From: JAHBNG01 sp039028975
Lineage (GTDB): Bacteria; Chloroflexota; Anaerolineae; Caldilineales; Caldilineaceae
Length of the DNA: 64,000 bases
Reading direction: 5' to 3'
Assembly: GCA_039028975.1 (NCBI GenBank)
Contig: JBCCHB010000039.1
Coordinates: 44,478 to 108,477, forward strand
A program made the translations under genes and the position numbers. Positions 1-8,992 of this stretch are shown here, one piece after another. The notes below the pieces were generated by a model. The model saw only the letters and a program-made list of their open reading frames with translations, was not told where the DNA came from and did no database searches. Positions within the stretch are counted from its first letter, which is position 1; every line of letters begins with the position of its first letter.

Positions 1-431
1 TCTGGAATATTGTGGGCGCCATGGGGTTGCTACTCTGGCGAGATACGGCCCGAGTGATTCGCTCCCAGGTTCTCATCGTTAAGGAGCGGGCCTTTGTCAG
101 TGCGGCCAAGGTATCGGGGGCCAGTTCGCTGCGCATAATTTTGCTCTACATCGCACCCAGTATTTTGCCTCTCAGCTTTCTCTATGGAACGTTGGCTGTG
201 GGCTGGGCCATCCTTACCGAAGCGAGCGTTAGTTTTCTAGGCTTTGGCGATCCTGAGGTGGTTAGCTGGGGCTTTATGTTGCAGGATGCATTTGTCTCTC
301 AGGCGCTCTCGCGCGGTGCATTTTACTGGATTGTACCGCCTGGACTCTGCATTATGCTCGCTGTGATGGCTGGCTTTTTCATCGGGCGCGGCTTTGAAGA
401 GGTATTGTTTCCACGTCTGAGAAGAACGTAA
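1..431 (+). CDS. Oligopeptide/dipeptide ABC transporter permease (DppC/OppC family), 5'-truncated by window edge
   Basis: The C-terminal part of an inner-membrane permease of the peptide/nickel ABC class. The frame is open to the left edge, so the true start lies outside the window. The segment with residues SAAKVSGASSLRIILLYIAP matches the EAA cytoplasmic loop that contacts the ATPase, with its usual conserved glycine. It is followed by three hydrophobic stretches and the typical end pattern FEEVLFPRLRR. The fused ATPase gene downstream (1498-3561) carries the oligopeptide-type C-terminal extensions, so the two should belong to one importer. The binding protein and partner permease would lie upstream of the window. 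Family assignment is from sequence motifs; the transported solute cannot be told. Confidence 0.85.
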   Translation, partial: WNIVGAMGLLLWRDTARVIRSQVLIVKERAFVSAAKVSGASSLRIILLYIAPSILPLSFLYGTLAVGWAILTEASVSFLGFGDPEVVSWGFMLQDAFVSQALSRGAFYWIVPPGLCIMLAVMAGFFIGRGFEEVLFPRLRRT

Positions 432-457
432 GGCTAATCCAGAGATCGGAGTCATTC

Positions 458-1444
458 TTGCCTCATCAAATTCGTTCCTTAGCGATCATCGCCGTTGGTC
501 TTCTGCTTATCAGCTGTGTACTACAACAGCCAACACCACCTGAGTCAAAGCAGCCTAAACCGACACCTCCTCCCATTGAAAGCCGTTCTGATACAGGTTG
601 GCAAACGGGTTTGTCTATGCCAGTGGCCCGCTCGGAAATGGCTGCTGCTACGCTTGATGCTCGTATCTACGTGCCGGGTGGCTTTGGCGGTGAGTCTATC
701 TTTTCTTCCTACATCCCCGCAACCGATAGTTGGCAAACGCTGGCAGATATACCCCAAGGACGGCACCATCTGATGACCGCAGCCCATGCTGAATATATAT
801 ATGTATTTGGTGGCGCACCATCGGGAACTTGGCGACCCACAACCAACACTTGGCGTTACGATCCTGCCACAAATTCTTGGACTGAAATGGCCCCGATGCC
901 GGAAGGGCGCGTCGCAGGTGCCGCCGTGACAATGGACGATGCTATCTACGTCGTTGGTGGAATCGGCGGTCAGAATTCACTCCTGCGTTATGATATTGGG
1001 ACAAACAGTTGGACAAAGCGCACCGGGCCTGCTGTAATTCGTGAACACCTGGCTGCCGTTTCCCTAGATGGCAAGCTATATGTACTCGGCGGTCGCTGGC
1101 GTTCGCAAGGAGAATTCAGCTCGATTGAGATATATGATCCTGCACAAGATTTGTGGACTTCTGGCCCAAACATGCAAGAAGCGCGAGCAGGCTTCGGCGC
1201 AACAGTGCTTAATGGGCGAATTTGGGTGGCTGGTGGTGAGCTGATTAGCGGTCGGCTAGAATCACTCGCTAGCGTAGAAGTATTTGATTCGGATGAGCAG
1301 CGTTGGTCGTATGGGCCAGAATTGCCGTTTGCGCTCCACGGTGTGCCTCTTACTGCTGCTGATGGTGCAATCTATCTTTTGGGTGGCTCGGATGCGGCTG
1401 GTGCCATTGAAAATCAGGGTCGCGTGTTGAGCTATCGCCCGTAA
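458..1444 (+). CDS. Kelch-repeat lipoprotein
   Basis: A 328-residue secreted protein. I chose the TTG at 458 because GGAG lies about six bases upstream and because it gives a complete lipoprotein signal: a short basic start, a hydrophobic core and the lipobox LLISC, with Cys20 as the lipidation site. After a Pro-rich linker come about six Kelch motifs (GG followed by a spaced Tyr/Trp, for example YVFGG, YVVGG, YVLGG, WVAGG, YLLGG), which should close into one beta-propeller. Kelch propellers bind proteins or sugars; some are galactose-oxidase-like enzymes, but I see no catalytic residues to support that. It lies between the permease and ATPase genes of the peptide transporter with gaps of 26 and 53 bases, so it is probably co-transcribed and may act at the outer face of that transporter. 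Confidence 0.8.
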   Translation: MPHQIRSLAIIAVGLLLISCVLQQPTPPESKQPKPTPPPIESRSDTGWQTGLSMPVARSEMAAATLDARIYVPGGFGGESIFSSYIPATDSWQTLADIPQGRHHLMTAAHAEYIYVFGGAPSGTWRPTTNTWRYDPATNSWTEMAPMPEGRVAGAAVTMDDAIYVVGGIGGQNSLLRYDIGTNSWTKRTGPAVIREHLAAVSLDGKLYVLGGRWRSQGEFSSIEIYDPAQDLWTSGPNMQEARAGFGATVLNGRIWVAGGELISGRLESLASVEVFDSDEQRWSYGPELPFALHGVPLTAADGAIYLLGGSDAAGAIENQGRVLSYRP

Positions 1445-1497
1445 AATACTCCGGACCGAGTTGGCTCGTCAAAATAAAGGAAACGACTTTATACGCC

Positions 1498-3561
1498 ATG
1501 TCAATCTTAGAGGTTAAAGATCTAAGCATCGGATATGACACTGACCAGAATATGGTTCATGCCGTTGATGGTGTCTCCCTTAACGTTATTGAAGGAGAGG
1601 CGCTAGGTCTGATCGGTGAATCAGGCTGCGGCAAGACCACGTTGATGCGCTCGATTGTACAGGTCATGGCATCGAACGCCCGGGTGCTGGGAGGAGAGGT
1701 TCTCTTTCAAGGCAAAGATCTACTCAAATTGACGCCAAGGGAGATGCGGGCCTTACGTTGGCGAGAGATTGCATTTATTCCCCAGGCGTCTATGGATTCA
1801 CTCGATCCGGTCAAGCCGGTTGGGCGTCAGGTGGAGAGCGTTCTTCGGGTACGTGGTGACTTTGATCGACGCACGGCTAAGGTGAGAACCGTCGATCTCT
1901 TTGAGATGGTGGGGCTGGACATAGCCAACCTAGAACGGTATCCCCACGAGTTTTCAGGCGGGATGAAGCAGCGTGCCATTATTGCCATGGCCCTTGCCTT
2001 GAACCCAACTCTACTCATTGCCGATGAACCTGTGACAGCACTGGATGTAATCGTCCAGCACCAAGTGTTGGATGTCTTTAAGCGGCTACAGGAAGAGCTC
2101 AACCTAACTGTCTTGCTTATCACCCACGATATTTCGGTGGTGGCTCAAGTATGTGATGCCGTGGCCGTTATGTACGCCGGGCAAATTGTAGAGCAAGCCC
2201 AATCTGCACCCTTTTTCCAGAGGCCCTTTCACCCCTACAGTTTGGGTCTTCAAAATGCTTTCCCCAATCTGGTTGAACCCAAAGATGTGCTGATTGCCAT
2301 CGACGGCTACCCACCGGATTTGAGTGAACCACCCACTGGCTGCCGATTTGCCGAGCGCTGTCCCTTTGTAGAGGCGACCTGTCGCGAAGCCACGCCACCT
2401 ATGGCTGACATTGAACCAGACCATCGGGTTTCCTGTTTCCGTGCCAACGAGATGGCGGATATGCGCACCAAAGCAGCGGACCCTGCGTTATGGTTGCCTG
2501 ACGAACTCATGTCACAGATTACAGGTGGCTCGACCGAGCAATCCTACTGGACACCACCAGATGTTAATGGGATTGAGGCAAGTCCCTTTGTGGCGGTCAG
2601 TCAGCTTACTAAACAGTATCGTATCGGCGGCGGCTTTGGCGGACTATTGCGGGGTCAATCAGCTCAGTTGGTCCATGCGGTCAACGACATTTCATTTCAG
2701 CTCAAGCGAGGGGAAAGCCTGGGGTTGGCTGGCGAATCGGGCTGTGGCAAAACTACGACAGGCAAGCTCCTGGTCAAGCTGTTGGAAGTTACCAGCGGCG
2801 AGATCGAATTCGATGGTGAGGTTGTGGCCAATCTTAAGGGTGAAGCGCTCAAACAGTATCGACGACGGGTTCAGTTTATGTTTCAAAACCCCTTTGAGGC
2901 ATTCAACCCTCGCTTCACCCTCTATCGCTCCCTCTCCGAGCCACTCGTCATCGGCGGCTGGCAAGATGAGCGTGAACGACAAGAACAGATTCTCGCCACA
3001 TTGGAGAAGGTGAATCTGCGCCCCCCTGAGGCGTTTTTGGATAAATATCCTCATCAGCTTTCTGGCGGCCAATTACAGCGCGTCGTCCTGGCCCGATCGC
3101 TTGTATTAGAACCCGACTTTTTAATTGCTGATGAGCCAGTCTCTATGCTGGATGTCTCGGTGCGGGCTGGCATTCTCAACACCATGCGCGGATTGGCCCA
3201 AGAAATGGATCTGACCACCATCTACATATCCCACGACCTGTCGCTACTTCAATACACCTGCGACCGAATCGCCGTCATGTATTTGGGCAACATCGTGGAG
3301 ATCGGCCCTTCCCAGCAGGTGATCGAAAAACCGCAACATCCCTATACCCAGGCACTCGTCTCAGCCGTCCCAGTCCCCGACCCTACGCTGCCAAGGACCA
3401 ATCCACGCATTGGGGAGGGAAGCCCCCAAGCCACCAACATACCTACCGGATGCCCCTTCCAGAATCGCTGCCCCGACGTGATGGACATCTGTCGAGAGCA
3501 GATGCCCGTTGCTATTCAGATGAGCAATCAACACCAGGTTGCCTGCCACCTATTTGAGTGA
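1498..3561 (+). CDS. Fused oligopeptide ABC transporter ATPase (DppD-DppF type, two nucleotide-binding domains)
   Basis: A 687-residue cytoplasmic protein with two complete ABC ATPase domains in tandem. Domain 1 has Walker A GESGCGKTT near residue 40, signature FSGGMKQR near 153 and Walker B LLIADEP near 173. Domain 2 has Walker A GESGCGKTT near 411, signature LSGGQLQR near 521 and Walker B FLIADEP near 541. Each domain is followed by the oligopeptide-type C-terminal extension with a Cys-rich motif (CRFAERCPF; CPFQNRCPD), which in this family can bind an iron-sulfur cluster. Separate DppD and DppF genes are usual, but fused forms are known. It should power the permease encoded at the window start. 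The gene ends in TGA, which shows that TGA is a normal stop here. Confidence 0.92.
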   Translation: MSILEVKDLSIGYDTDQNMVHAVDGVSLNVIEGEALGLIGESGCGKTTLMRSIVQVMASNARVLGGEVLFQGKDLLKLTPREMRALRWREIAFIPQASMDSLDPVKPVGRQVESVLRVRGDFDRRTAKVRTVDLFEMVGLDIANLERYPHEFSGGMKQRAIIAMALALNPTLLIADEPVTALDVIVQHQVLDVFKRLQEELNLTVLLITHDISVVAQVCDAVAVMYAGQIVEQAQSAPFFQRPFHPYSLGLQNAFPNLVEPKDVLIAIDGYPPDLSEPPTGCRFAERCPFVEATCREATPPMADIEPDHRVSCFRANEMADMRTKAADPALWLPDELMSQITGGSTEQSYWTPPDVNGIEASPFVAVSQLTKQYRIGGGFGGLLRGQSAQLVHAVNDISFQLKRGESLGLAGESGCGKTTTGKLLVKLLEVTSGEIEFDGEVVANLKGEALKQYRRRVQFMFQNPFEAFNPRFTLYRSLSEPLVIGGWQDERERQEQILATLEKVNLRPPEAFLDKYPHQLSGGQLQRVVLARSLVLEPDFLIADEPVSMLDVSVRAGILNTMRGLAQEMDLTTIYISHDLSLLQYTCDRIAVMYLGNIVEIGPSQQVIEKPQHPYTQALVSAVPVPDPTLPRTNPRIGEGSPQATNIPTGCPFQNRCPDVMDICREQMPVAIQMSNQHQVACHLFE

Positions 3562-3568
3562 GATTCAT

Positions 3569-3823
3569 ATGCCCAAGATGAGAGCCGCCATGCTACATAA
3601 GCATGGTAACCGCGAGCAGATCACGCTGGCGCTGATACCCGTTCCTGAGCCGGGGCTAGGCCGTGTGCGGCTGCGCGTCAAGGCATGTGCGCTCAACTGG
3701 CTAGATGTAGGCATTCGGCGTGGCCCTAAGTTCGGTGAGATTTCACTACCGATGATCGGTGGGGCCGATGTTGCCGGCGTCGTTGACGAGATTATGGTTT
3801 TCAAACGGAGACGTGTTCAATAA
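3569..3823 (+). pseudogene. Truncated zinc-type alcohol dehydrogenase / quinone oxidoreductase (N-terminal fragment)
   Basis: This 84-residue frame starts at an ATG seven bases after the ATPase stop. It reads as the GroES-like N-terminal part of a medium-chain dehydrogenase: PVPEPGLGRVRLRVKACALN, then LDVGIRRG and GGADVAGVV. Intact members have 320-350 residues and a Rossmann domain, which is missing here. The homology stops right after GVVDE, and the remaining codons run through a short sequence (GTTTTCAAACGGAG at 3797-3810) that also occurs near 30.7 kb and 44.3 kb. I infer that the gene was cut at this repeat. It may still be translated, but no dehydrogenase activity is expected. Confidence 0.7.
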
Positions 3824-3834
3824 CAGGAGATACT

Positions 3835-4548
3835 ATGAGTGACTCAATAATGAGAGTAAGCCAGGTCGGGGATCAAATGCCTGCTCTGGCTTTGACTGAT
3901 ATCAACGGTGGCGAGATTGAACTTAGCACTTTTGCGGGCAAGAAATATATCATCTATATGTGGGCCTCCTGGTGAGCATGCCGCGCCCAACTGCCAGTTT
4001 GGCAGGAATTCTACATGAAAAATCAAGAGGCTGGTATCGAGGTATTGGCCGTGGCAATTGATTTTCAGGGTCCAGAGCTACCACGGCCTTATATTGAGCA
4101 AGCGAACCCAACGTATGCCAATGCGATTGATACGGAAAATTTGCTTGGATTACACTTTGGTTTTCGGGCCGTGCCCAACGCGGTTTTTGTCGATGAGGCG
4201 GGTATCATTCGATATACCCGGTTTGGCGGCTTTGATATCCGTAAACCCGAATATCGTCAACTGGCTGAGGAGTTTGCCGCTGCGAAGCAGGCATTGCCCG
4301 CAGGCGGAGATCAGGGCGATGGCGGCTTTGAGAGCGATGCAGCCCGTACCCACTTTAATACCGGGCTAACACTTTTTCAACAGGGGTCTCAGGAGAAGGC
4401 TCTGCAAGAATGGCGCAAAGGGCTGGCCTACGAACCAGAGAATTGGATTATCCGCAAACAGATTTGGGCTATCGAAAACCCCGACAAATTTTACGCTGGG
4501 GATGTCGATTTTGATTGGCAGCGGGAACAGATTGCATTGAATCGATAA
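3835..4548 (+). CDS. TlpA/ResA-like thioredoxin-fold protein, probable selenoprotein (TGA at codon 47), with C-terminal TPR-like region
   Basis: Read through one in-frame TGA (3973-3975) this is a 237-residue redoxin. The start has AGGAGA five bases upstream. Residues 7-46 (VGDQMPALALTDINGGEIEL, then the strand ending MWASW) are the standard TlpA/AhpC-TSA entry into the active site. The next codon is TGA where the family has the first catalytic Cys (WASWC), followed by Ala-Cys-Arg. The frame continues with normal redoxin sequence: AVPNAVFVDEAGIIRYTRFG contains the cis-Pro region. Residues from about 165 look like a TPR pair. A hairpin lies at 3991-4005. I infer selenocysteine at residue 47. 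The spacing is U-x-C rather than the usual U-x-x-C, which is odd. Alternatives are a nonsense mutation or a sequencing error. It could act as a thiol oxidoreductase or peroxidase; no signal peptide is visible. Confidence 0.7.
3991..4005 (+). promoter_or_regulatory. Candidate bacterial SECIS hairpin for the TlpA-like selenoprotein
   Basis: Immediately downstream of the in-frame TGA, CTGCCA and TGGCAG pair over six bases around the loop GTT (or five bases around AGTTT). The loop starts about 21 bases after the TGA. Bacterial SECIS elements lie inside the coding region just after the UGA, with a G near the start of a small apical loop, and this hairpin fits. The fit is seen by eye, not by folding. 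Confidence 0.5.
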
Positions 4549-4729
4549 TCAATAGTTTTGTTCACCCCATATAGATAGTTAGAAAAGTTCCGTCCTCCCT
4601 CTTCGGAATTACCCAGAGTAGATTGCATAAGAGTCGGCACAAAGCTTTTCTGGCGAACTATAACGGTCTAGTCTATGTGGTATAATATAAGCAGACCGCC
4701 CTTGAATATCCACAAAGGCCCTGCTTTCC
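4549..4729. promoter_or_regulatory. Intergenic region with a probable promoter for the AAA-ATPase gene
   Basis: In this 181-base gap an AT-rich stretch near 4677-4690 (TGTGGTATAATATAAG) contains a good -10 box (TATAAT). I see no convincing -35 box and no other feature. The ATPase start follows about 45 bases later. Confidence 0.4.
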
Positions 4730-6517
4730 ATGAACTTACCATACGGCAACAGCGATTTCAACAAAATTATTACCCGTAACAAGCTTTACTTTGATCGGAC
4801 CGATAGGATTCCGCTGTTCGAGCAATTGGGTGAAAGCCTACTCTTCCTACGCCCCCGTCGTTTTGGAAAGAGTTTGCTGCTCTCTATGCTAGAGAACTAT
4901 TACGATATTGCCAAAGCCGATCAGTTTGAAGCGCTTTTTGGTGAGTTGGCCATTGGCCAAAATCCGACCACATTACACAATCAGTATCTGGTACTCTCCC
5001 TCGATTTCTCCTTCATCGCAGTCTATGGTTCGGTTGCAGATATCGCTGAGGCCATGCATCAATATCTCAATGATAGAATTCGGGATTTTGCCATTCGCTA
5101 TGAAGATCTACTCACCCGTGAAATTGAATTTCATCCATCAAGCGGTCTCTCTACTTTCCTCTCACTTTTGACTGTGACCCAAAAGGGGAATCATCCTGTT
5201 TACCTGATGATTGATGAGTATGACAACTTTGCCAATGAAGTCATGATGGCCACCCATTCTGGCAGCCGTCAACGGTACGAAGAGTTGGTGATGAGTGAAG
5301 GCATCTTCAAAACGTTCTTCAAAAATGTGAAGGGGGCAATGCGTGGCCTCGGTCTGGATCGGGTCTTCATTACTGGTGTTTCGCCCATTGCACTCAGCGA
5401 TGTGACAAGCGGGTACAACATTGCCAAAAATCTGTCTTGGCGGCGTGAGTTCAACGATCTCTGCGGCTTCACCGAGAAGGAGGTCTATCCCCTTGTTCGG
5501 CAGATTGTAAAGCTCTGTCAATTGCCCGCTGCCAAAGCAGATGAAGCCATGGATCTGATGCGCGTCTTCTATAATGGTTCGCTCTTCACTTTTGGTGAGT
5601 CATCCTTGATCTATAACCCAACGTTGGTTTTCTACTTTCTCGATGAATTCCAGAGTAACTGCCGCTATCCAGACAAGATGCTGGATGGTAACTTCGCGCC
5701 AGATTATGCCAAGCTCGTCTACATTTCACGCCACCCGAAAGGAGAAGAGTTGCTCCATGCAGCCGTCGACGAGCAGCAAGAAGTGAGTGTTACAGAAATC
5801 GGTGAGCGCTTTGGCATGGCGGAAATGCTCGAGCAACATAAGCAGCACGACCGCATGGCCTCGCTGCTCTGTTACTTGGGTGTCTTAACTTACAAAGGCC
5901 GTACGTTAACCGGCGAGTATGCGCTAGAGATCCCCAATCTGGTCATCCAGCGTCTCTATGTGGATCGGCTGTTGGAGATGTTTCTCCCCTTGGCAGAGAC
6001 TCAAGATGCGGGAAAACAAGCGGCGAAACTGCTCTACCAACGTGGCGAAATGGTACCTATCTGCACATTTATTGAAGAGACATACTTCAGGGCTTTTGAC
6101 AACCGTGACTATCTCCACGCCAATGAGCTAACCATCAAGACCGCTTTTCTGACCCTGCTCTACAATGACATTCTCTACATTATTGATTCGGAGACTGCGC
6201 TTGAACGAACCTACGCGGACTTAACCATGATTATCCGTCCCGAGATGCGGCGCTTTCAGCTGCTGGATATCCTGGTCGAGTTTAAGTATGTTGCCCTCAA
6301 GCAGATGGGAATGAATGGTACAGAGCTAAAAGCACTCAGTAGGGAGGGGATGCGAGCTCTGCCGCCCGTTCAAGAACAGATAGCGGAGGCAAAAGAACAA
6401 GTATTGACCTATCATGCCAAACTGACCAATAAATATGGTGGCCAACTGCGCTTACGCACGTATGTTGTCGTTGCCATTGGTTTCGAGCGGGTAATTTGGG
6501 AAGAAGTGACTTTTTAA
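4730..6517 (+). CDS. AAA-ATPase-like protein with C-terminal PD-(D/E)XK nuclease-like domain (AAA-ATPase_like / DUF1703 family)
   Basis: A 595-residue cytoplasmic protein of a family widespread in bacteria with many copies per genome. The N-terminal part has the family's Walker A variant, RPRRFGKSLLLSML near residues 42-55, and a Walker B-like strand ending MIDEYDNF near 160. The C-terminal region contains ILVEFKYVAL near 515, matching the E-x-K half of a PD-(D/E)XK site. Family members are thought to be defence- or DNA-processing-related, but their role is not established. A second member of the same layout is at 42491-44269 (minus), clearly a distant paralogue. It stands alone between a plus-strand redox gene and a minus-strand transporter operon. 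Confidence 0.85.
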   Translation: MNLPYGNSDFNKIITRNKLYFDRTDRIPLFEQLGESLLFLRPRRFGKSLLLSMLENYYDIAKADQFEALFGELAIGQNPTTLHNQYLVLSLDFSFIAVYGSVADIAEAMHQYLNDRIRDFAIRYEDLLTREIEFHPSSGLSTFLSLLTVTQKGNHPVYLMIDEYDNFANEVMMATHSGSRQRYEELVMSEGIFKTFFKNVKGAMRGLGLDRVFITGVSPIALSDVTSGYNIAKNLSWRREFNDLCGFTEKEVYPLVRQIVKLCQLPAAKADEAMDLMRVFYNGSLFTFGESSLIYNPTLVFYFLDEFQSNCRYPDKMLDGNFAPDYAKLVYISRHPKGEELLHAAVDEQQEVSVTEIGERFGMAEMLEQHKQHDRMASLLCYLGVLTYKGRTLTGEYALEIPNLVIQRLYVDRLLEMFLPLAETQDAGKQAAKLLYQRGEMVPICTFIEETYFRAFDNRDYLHANELTIKTAFLTLLYNDILYIIDSETALERTYADLTMIIRPEMRRFQLLDILVEFKYVALKQMGMNGTELKALSREGMRALPPVQEQIAEAKEQVLTYHAKLTNKYGGQLRLRTYVVVAIGFERVIWEEVTF

Positions 6518-6636
6518 CTTGCTTCTTTGCCCCAAAACTCACCAAACTGTAGTGGTTTTGGGTTTTGAATGATTAGAAATGAAGTAATTGTAATATTCGT
6601 TGGATAAGACGTAATCCCTATTGCGGCGAAAACTAT

Positions 6637-7692
6637 CTACTTCAACCCAGTCGTCGCAATTCCTGTAGTGATAAAGCGCTGCAAGAAGGCAAAGACCAAC
6701 GTAATGGGCAGCAGGGTCATGACTGTCATAGCCAGGACGTAGTGCCACTGAATATTCAGTTCACCCTGAAAGGCATTGAGCCCAACTTGCAAGGTAAAAA
6801 CTTCGCTACGACTCAAGACGATAAGGGGCCAGAGAAAGTCATTCCAGCGCCACATGACGGAGAAGATAGCCAGCACAGCCATCGCCGGCGCGGCCAAAGG
6901 TAGAACAATCTGCCAATAGATGCGCCACTCGCTGGCCCCATCAATTCGAGAGGAATCCAGAAGCTCATCTGGGAGCGTCAGCATGTATTGGCGCAACAGA
7001 AAGACGCCTGTTGGCGTGGCGGCACCGGGAATGATCACGCCCCACAAGCTGTTGTTCCATCCGATGCTGGTAATGACAAGAAAGACCGGCACGAGAATCA
7101 CCGAAATCGGGATCATTAACGTGCTAATGATGATTACAAAGATAGCATCACGTCCACGGAATCGATATTTACTAAGGGCAAAGGCAGCCATGCTGTTGAT
7201 GAGCAGGGTAATGAGCGTAGCTGTTACAGTCACCACGACGCTGTTGCGTAGGTAGATCCAAAAATTAAATCGCTCCAGCGGATCCGTGTAATTCTCCCAG
7301 GCCAAACTGATGCTGCGAATCTCTTCCCGCTGATCGATATTGACTTTGATCAGATCGCCTGGATTAATAGGATCAACTAGTTGGGCTTCGATCCCCACAC
7401 GGCGCACCTGGGCTAATTCTTGGACGGTGCCATCATCGAGGGTGACCCGAAAAAGCGGCAGCGGTTCATCATATCCTTCCACCACAACTTCTTGCTGAGA
7501 ATAGGGCAAAAATCGGGGCGGAAACTCGACCAGAGCGGATTGGGTCTTGAAGGAAGAGAGGACCAACCAGATCACAGGCCCGAACATCAAAAGCGTGCCA
7601 AAGAGGAGATAGAAGTAGGTGAAAACATCGCTAAAATCTACTCCTCCTCGCCCTCGAGTACGAAAGAGAAATGTGTGAATCACACTGAACAT
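6637..7692 (-). CDS. Carbohydrate ABC transporter permease (MalG/LacG type)
   Basis: A 351-residue inner-membrane permease, third gene of a minus-strand sugar importer operon. About six membrane spans are visible. The EAA loop is in the C-terminal half (SSRIDGASEWRIYWQIVLPL), and the end pattern FLQRFITTGIATTGLK is typical of CUT1 MalG-type subunits. Between spans 1 and 2 there is an unusually long soluble insert of about 90 residues (roughly 40-130) rich in charged residues, larger than in MalG homologues; it would lie outside the membrane. The start has an AAGGAT ribosome site. It forms the channel with the permease at 7798-8841, but no ATPase gene lies in this operon, so a shared MsmK-like ATPase from elsewhere is expected. 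Confidence 0.88.
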   Translation of the reverse strand: MFSVIHTFLFRTRGRGGVDFSDVFTYFYLLFGTLLMFGPVIWLVLSSFKTQSALVEFPPRFLPYSQQEVVVEGYDEPLPLFRVTLDDGTVQELAQVRRVGIEAQLVDPINPGDLIKVNIDQREEIRSISLAWENYTDPLERFNFWIYLRNSVVVTVTATLITLLINSMAAFALSKYRFRGRDAIFVIIISTLMIPISVILVPVFLVITSIGWNNSLWGVIIPGAATPTGVFLLRQYMLTLPDELLDSSRIDGASEWRIYWQIVLPLAAPAMAVLAIFSVMWRWNDFLWPLIVLSRSEVFTLQVGLNAFQGELNIQWHYVLAMTVMTLLPITLVFAFLQRFITTGIATTGLK

Positions 7693-7710
7693 AGTTGTCT
7701 ATCCTTGTAG

Positions 7711-7797
7711 GTGGCAAGACGGCAAGATAAATGATTGAGATGATTGAATGAGAAAATGATTGGCATTTCCTTCTCATTCCCTCATCTTATTTATCTT
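7711..7797. repeat. Intercistronic inverted repeat between the two permease genes
   Basis: The gap between the permeases holds a GAATGAGAA arm (around 7746) facing TTCTCATTC (around 7781) within a purine/pyrimidine-skewed stretch. It can fold into a hairpin in the operon mRNA. Such hairpins often adjust relative expression inside transporter operons; here that is an inference. Confidence 0.45.
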
Positions 7798-8841
7798 CTA
7801 TGTCGCTTCTGCCCTGCGCCCAAGCCATAACTGGATCAACGTTAAAATCAATAAGGCCACGCCCAAAACCACCGATGCGGCGGCTGCCAGCCCAAAACGC
7901 TGGATCTGGTTGGCAAACCCAGTATCGTAGATATATTGCACCATATATTGGGTTGCGGTGCCTGGCCCGCCACCAGTCAGAACAAAGATTTGGTCAAATA
8001 CCTGAACTGCTCGAATCAGTGATAGCACCAGTACCACAAACATGGTTGGCATGAGCAACGGTAGCGTCACACCCCAAAAAGTGGCCCACATACCAGCGCC
8101 GTCAATTTGGGCCGCTTCATACAGTTCGGCCGGAATCGCCTGTAAACCAGCCAGCAAAATCAGCGTGTAAAAGCCCATCAGCGCCCAGATACTCACAAAG
8201 ATCACCCAAAACGTTGCGTAGCTGGGATCAAGCAAGAAGAGAATTGGCTCATAGCCTAGGTTAACCAAAAAGGCGTTAAGAATGCCATTCCGCTGTAAAA
8301 TCCACTTCCAAATAAGCGCCACGACAACCGGTGAGAGCAATACGGGATAGAAGAAGATGCCTCGAAAGAAGCTCCGTCCTCTGATGCCGCGATTTAAAAC
8401 TAGCGCCGTAATCAGCGCAAAGAAGACCATGCCGCCTACCTGAAAGACGACAAAAAAGGCTGTATTGTAAATACCCCGCCAGAAGAGATCCTCTCGGCAC
8501 GAGTTGGGGTCCAAATAGTTGCCGCAGTCGAAGAGGAATTCAAAGTTTTGCGTGCCAACAAAGGGACGATCCTGGGGGAAAAGCTGAGTGCCCCCCGTGA
8601 ACGAATAGTAAAAGTTGAGCAGCATGGGAAAGAGGACAAAGATGCCGAAGATGAGGAGGTTGGGCAAGATAAAGATGTAGCCCATTTTTTGAACGCCCAA
8701 TCGCTGCTGCAGTGGATTCATGATCAGCTCAACTGCATTCATGATGAAACTGAAGAGAGCATAGACGATTCGCCCGGGCCATTCTAGCAGCGACCAACGC
8801 GGCAAATGGATCTCATTACCGGCTCTGTTATTGGATGCCAC
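7798..8841 (-). CDS. Carbohydrate ABC transporter permease (MalF/LacF/UgpA type)
   Basis: A 347-residue inner-membrane permease. I accept a GTG start at 8841 because GGAGGATCG lies just upstream. A basic N-terminal tail and a region of about 55 residues precede the first strong span (MGYIFILPNLLIFGIFVLFP). The EAA loop is AAQIDGAGMWATFWGVTLPL, followed by the family signature LTGGGPGTAT, which is standard for the first permease of CUT1 sugar importers. It pairs with the MalG-type subunit downstream. The long N-terminal extension with an amphipathic or membrane helix resembles MalF-like proteins, which carry extra spans. Confidence 0.9.
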   Translation of the reverse strand: MASNNRAGNEIHLPRWSLLEWPGRIVYALFSFIMNAVELIMNPLQQRLGVQKMGYIFILPNLLIFGIFVLFPMLLNFYYSFTGGTQLFPQDRPFVGTQNFEFLFDCGNYLDPNSCREDLFWRGIYNTAFFVVFQVGGMVFFALITALVLNRGIRGRSFFRGIFFYPVLLSPVVVALIWKWILQRNGILNAFLVNLGYEPILFLLDPSYATFWVIFVSIWALMGFYTLILLAGLQAIPAELYEAAQIDGAGMWATFWGVTLPLLMPTMFVVLVLSLIRAVQVFDQIFVLTGGGPGTATQYMVQYIYDTGFANQIQRFGLAAAASVVLGVALLILTLIQLWLGRRAEAT

Positions 8842-8864
8842 AACGATCCTCCATCATGAAAAAT

Positions 8865-8926
8865 CCGTAGAACGCAATGGAATCATAGATTCTTCGCTTC
8901 GCTCAAAAAGACATTGCGTTCTACGG
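8865..8926. repeat. Perfect 15-bp inverted repeat between binding-protein and permease genes
   Basis: CCGTAGAACGCAATG at 8865-8879 is matched exactly by its reverse complement at 8912-8926, with a 32-base loop. In the operon transcript it forms a strong hairpin right after the binding-protein gene. This is the classic position for a processing or stabilising structure that keeps binding-protein mRNA above permease mRNA. No T-run follows, so a full terminator is unlikely. Confidence 0.7.
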
Positions 8927-8992
8927 AAAATAGGCCACGCACCATTCGAGCTGCGCCGAAGACTGCGTGTAATAGCGTGCTAGACGTGAGGG

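Noticed and set aside
2411..3013. 200-codon open frame within the fused ATPase gene
   Set aside because: Lies in another frame of a gene with two full sets of ATPase motifs.
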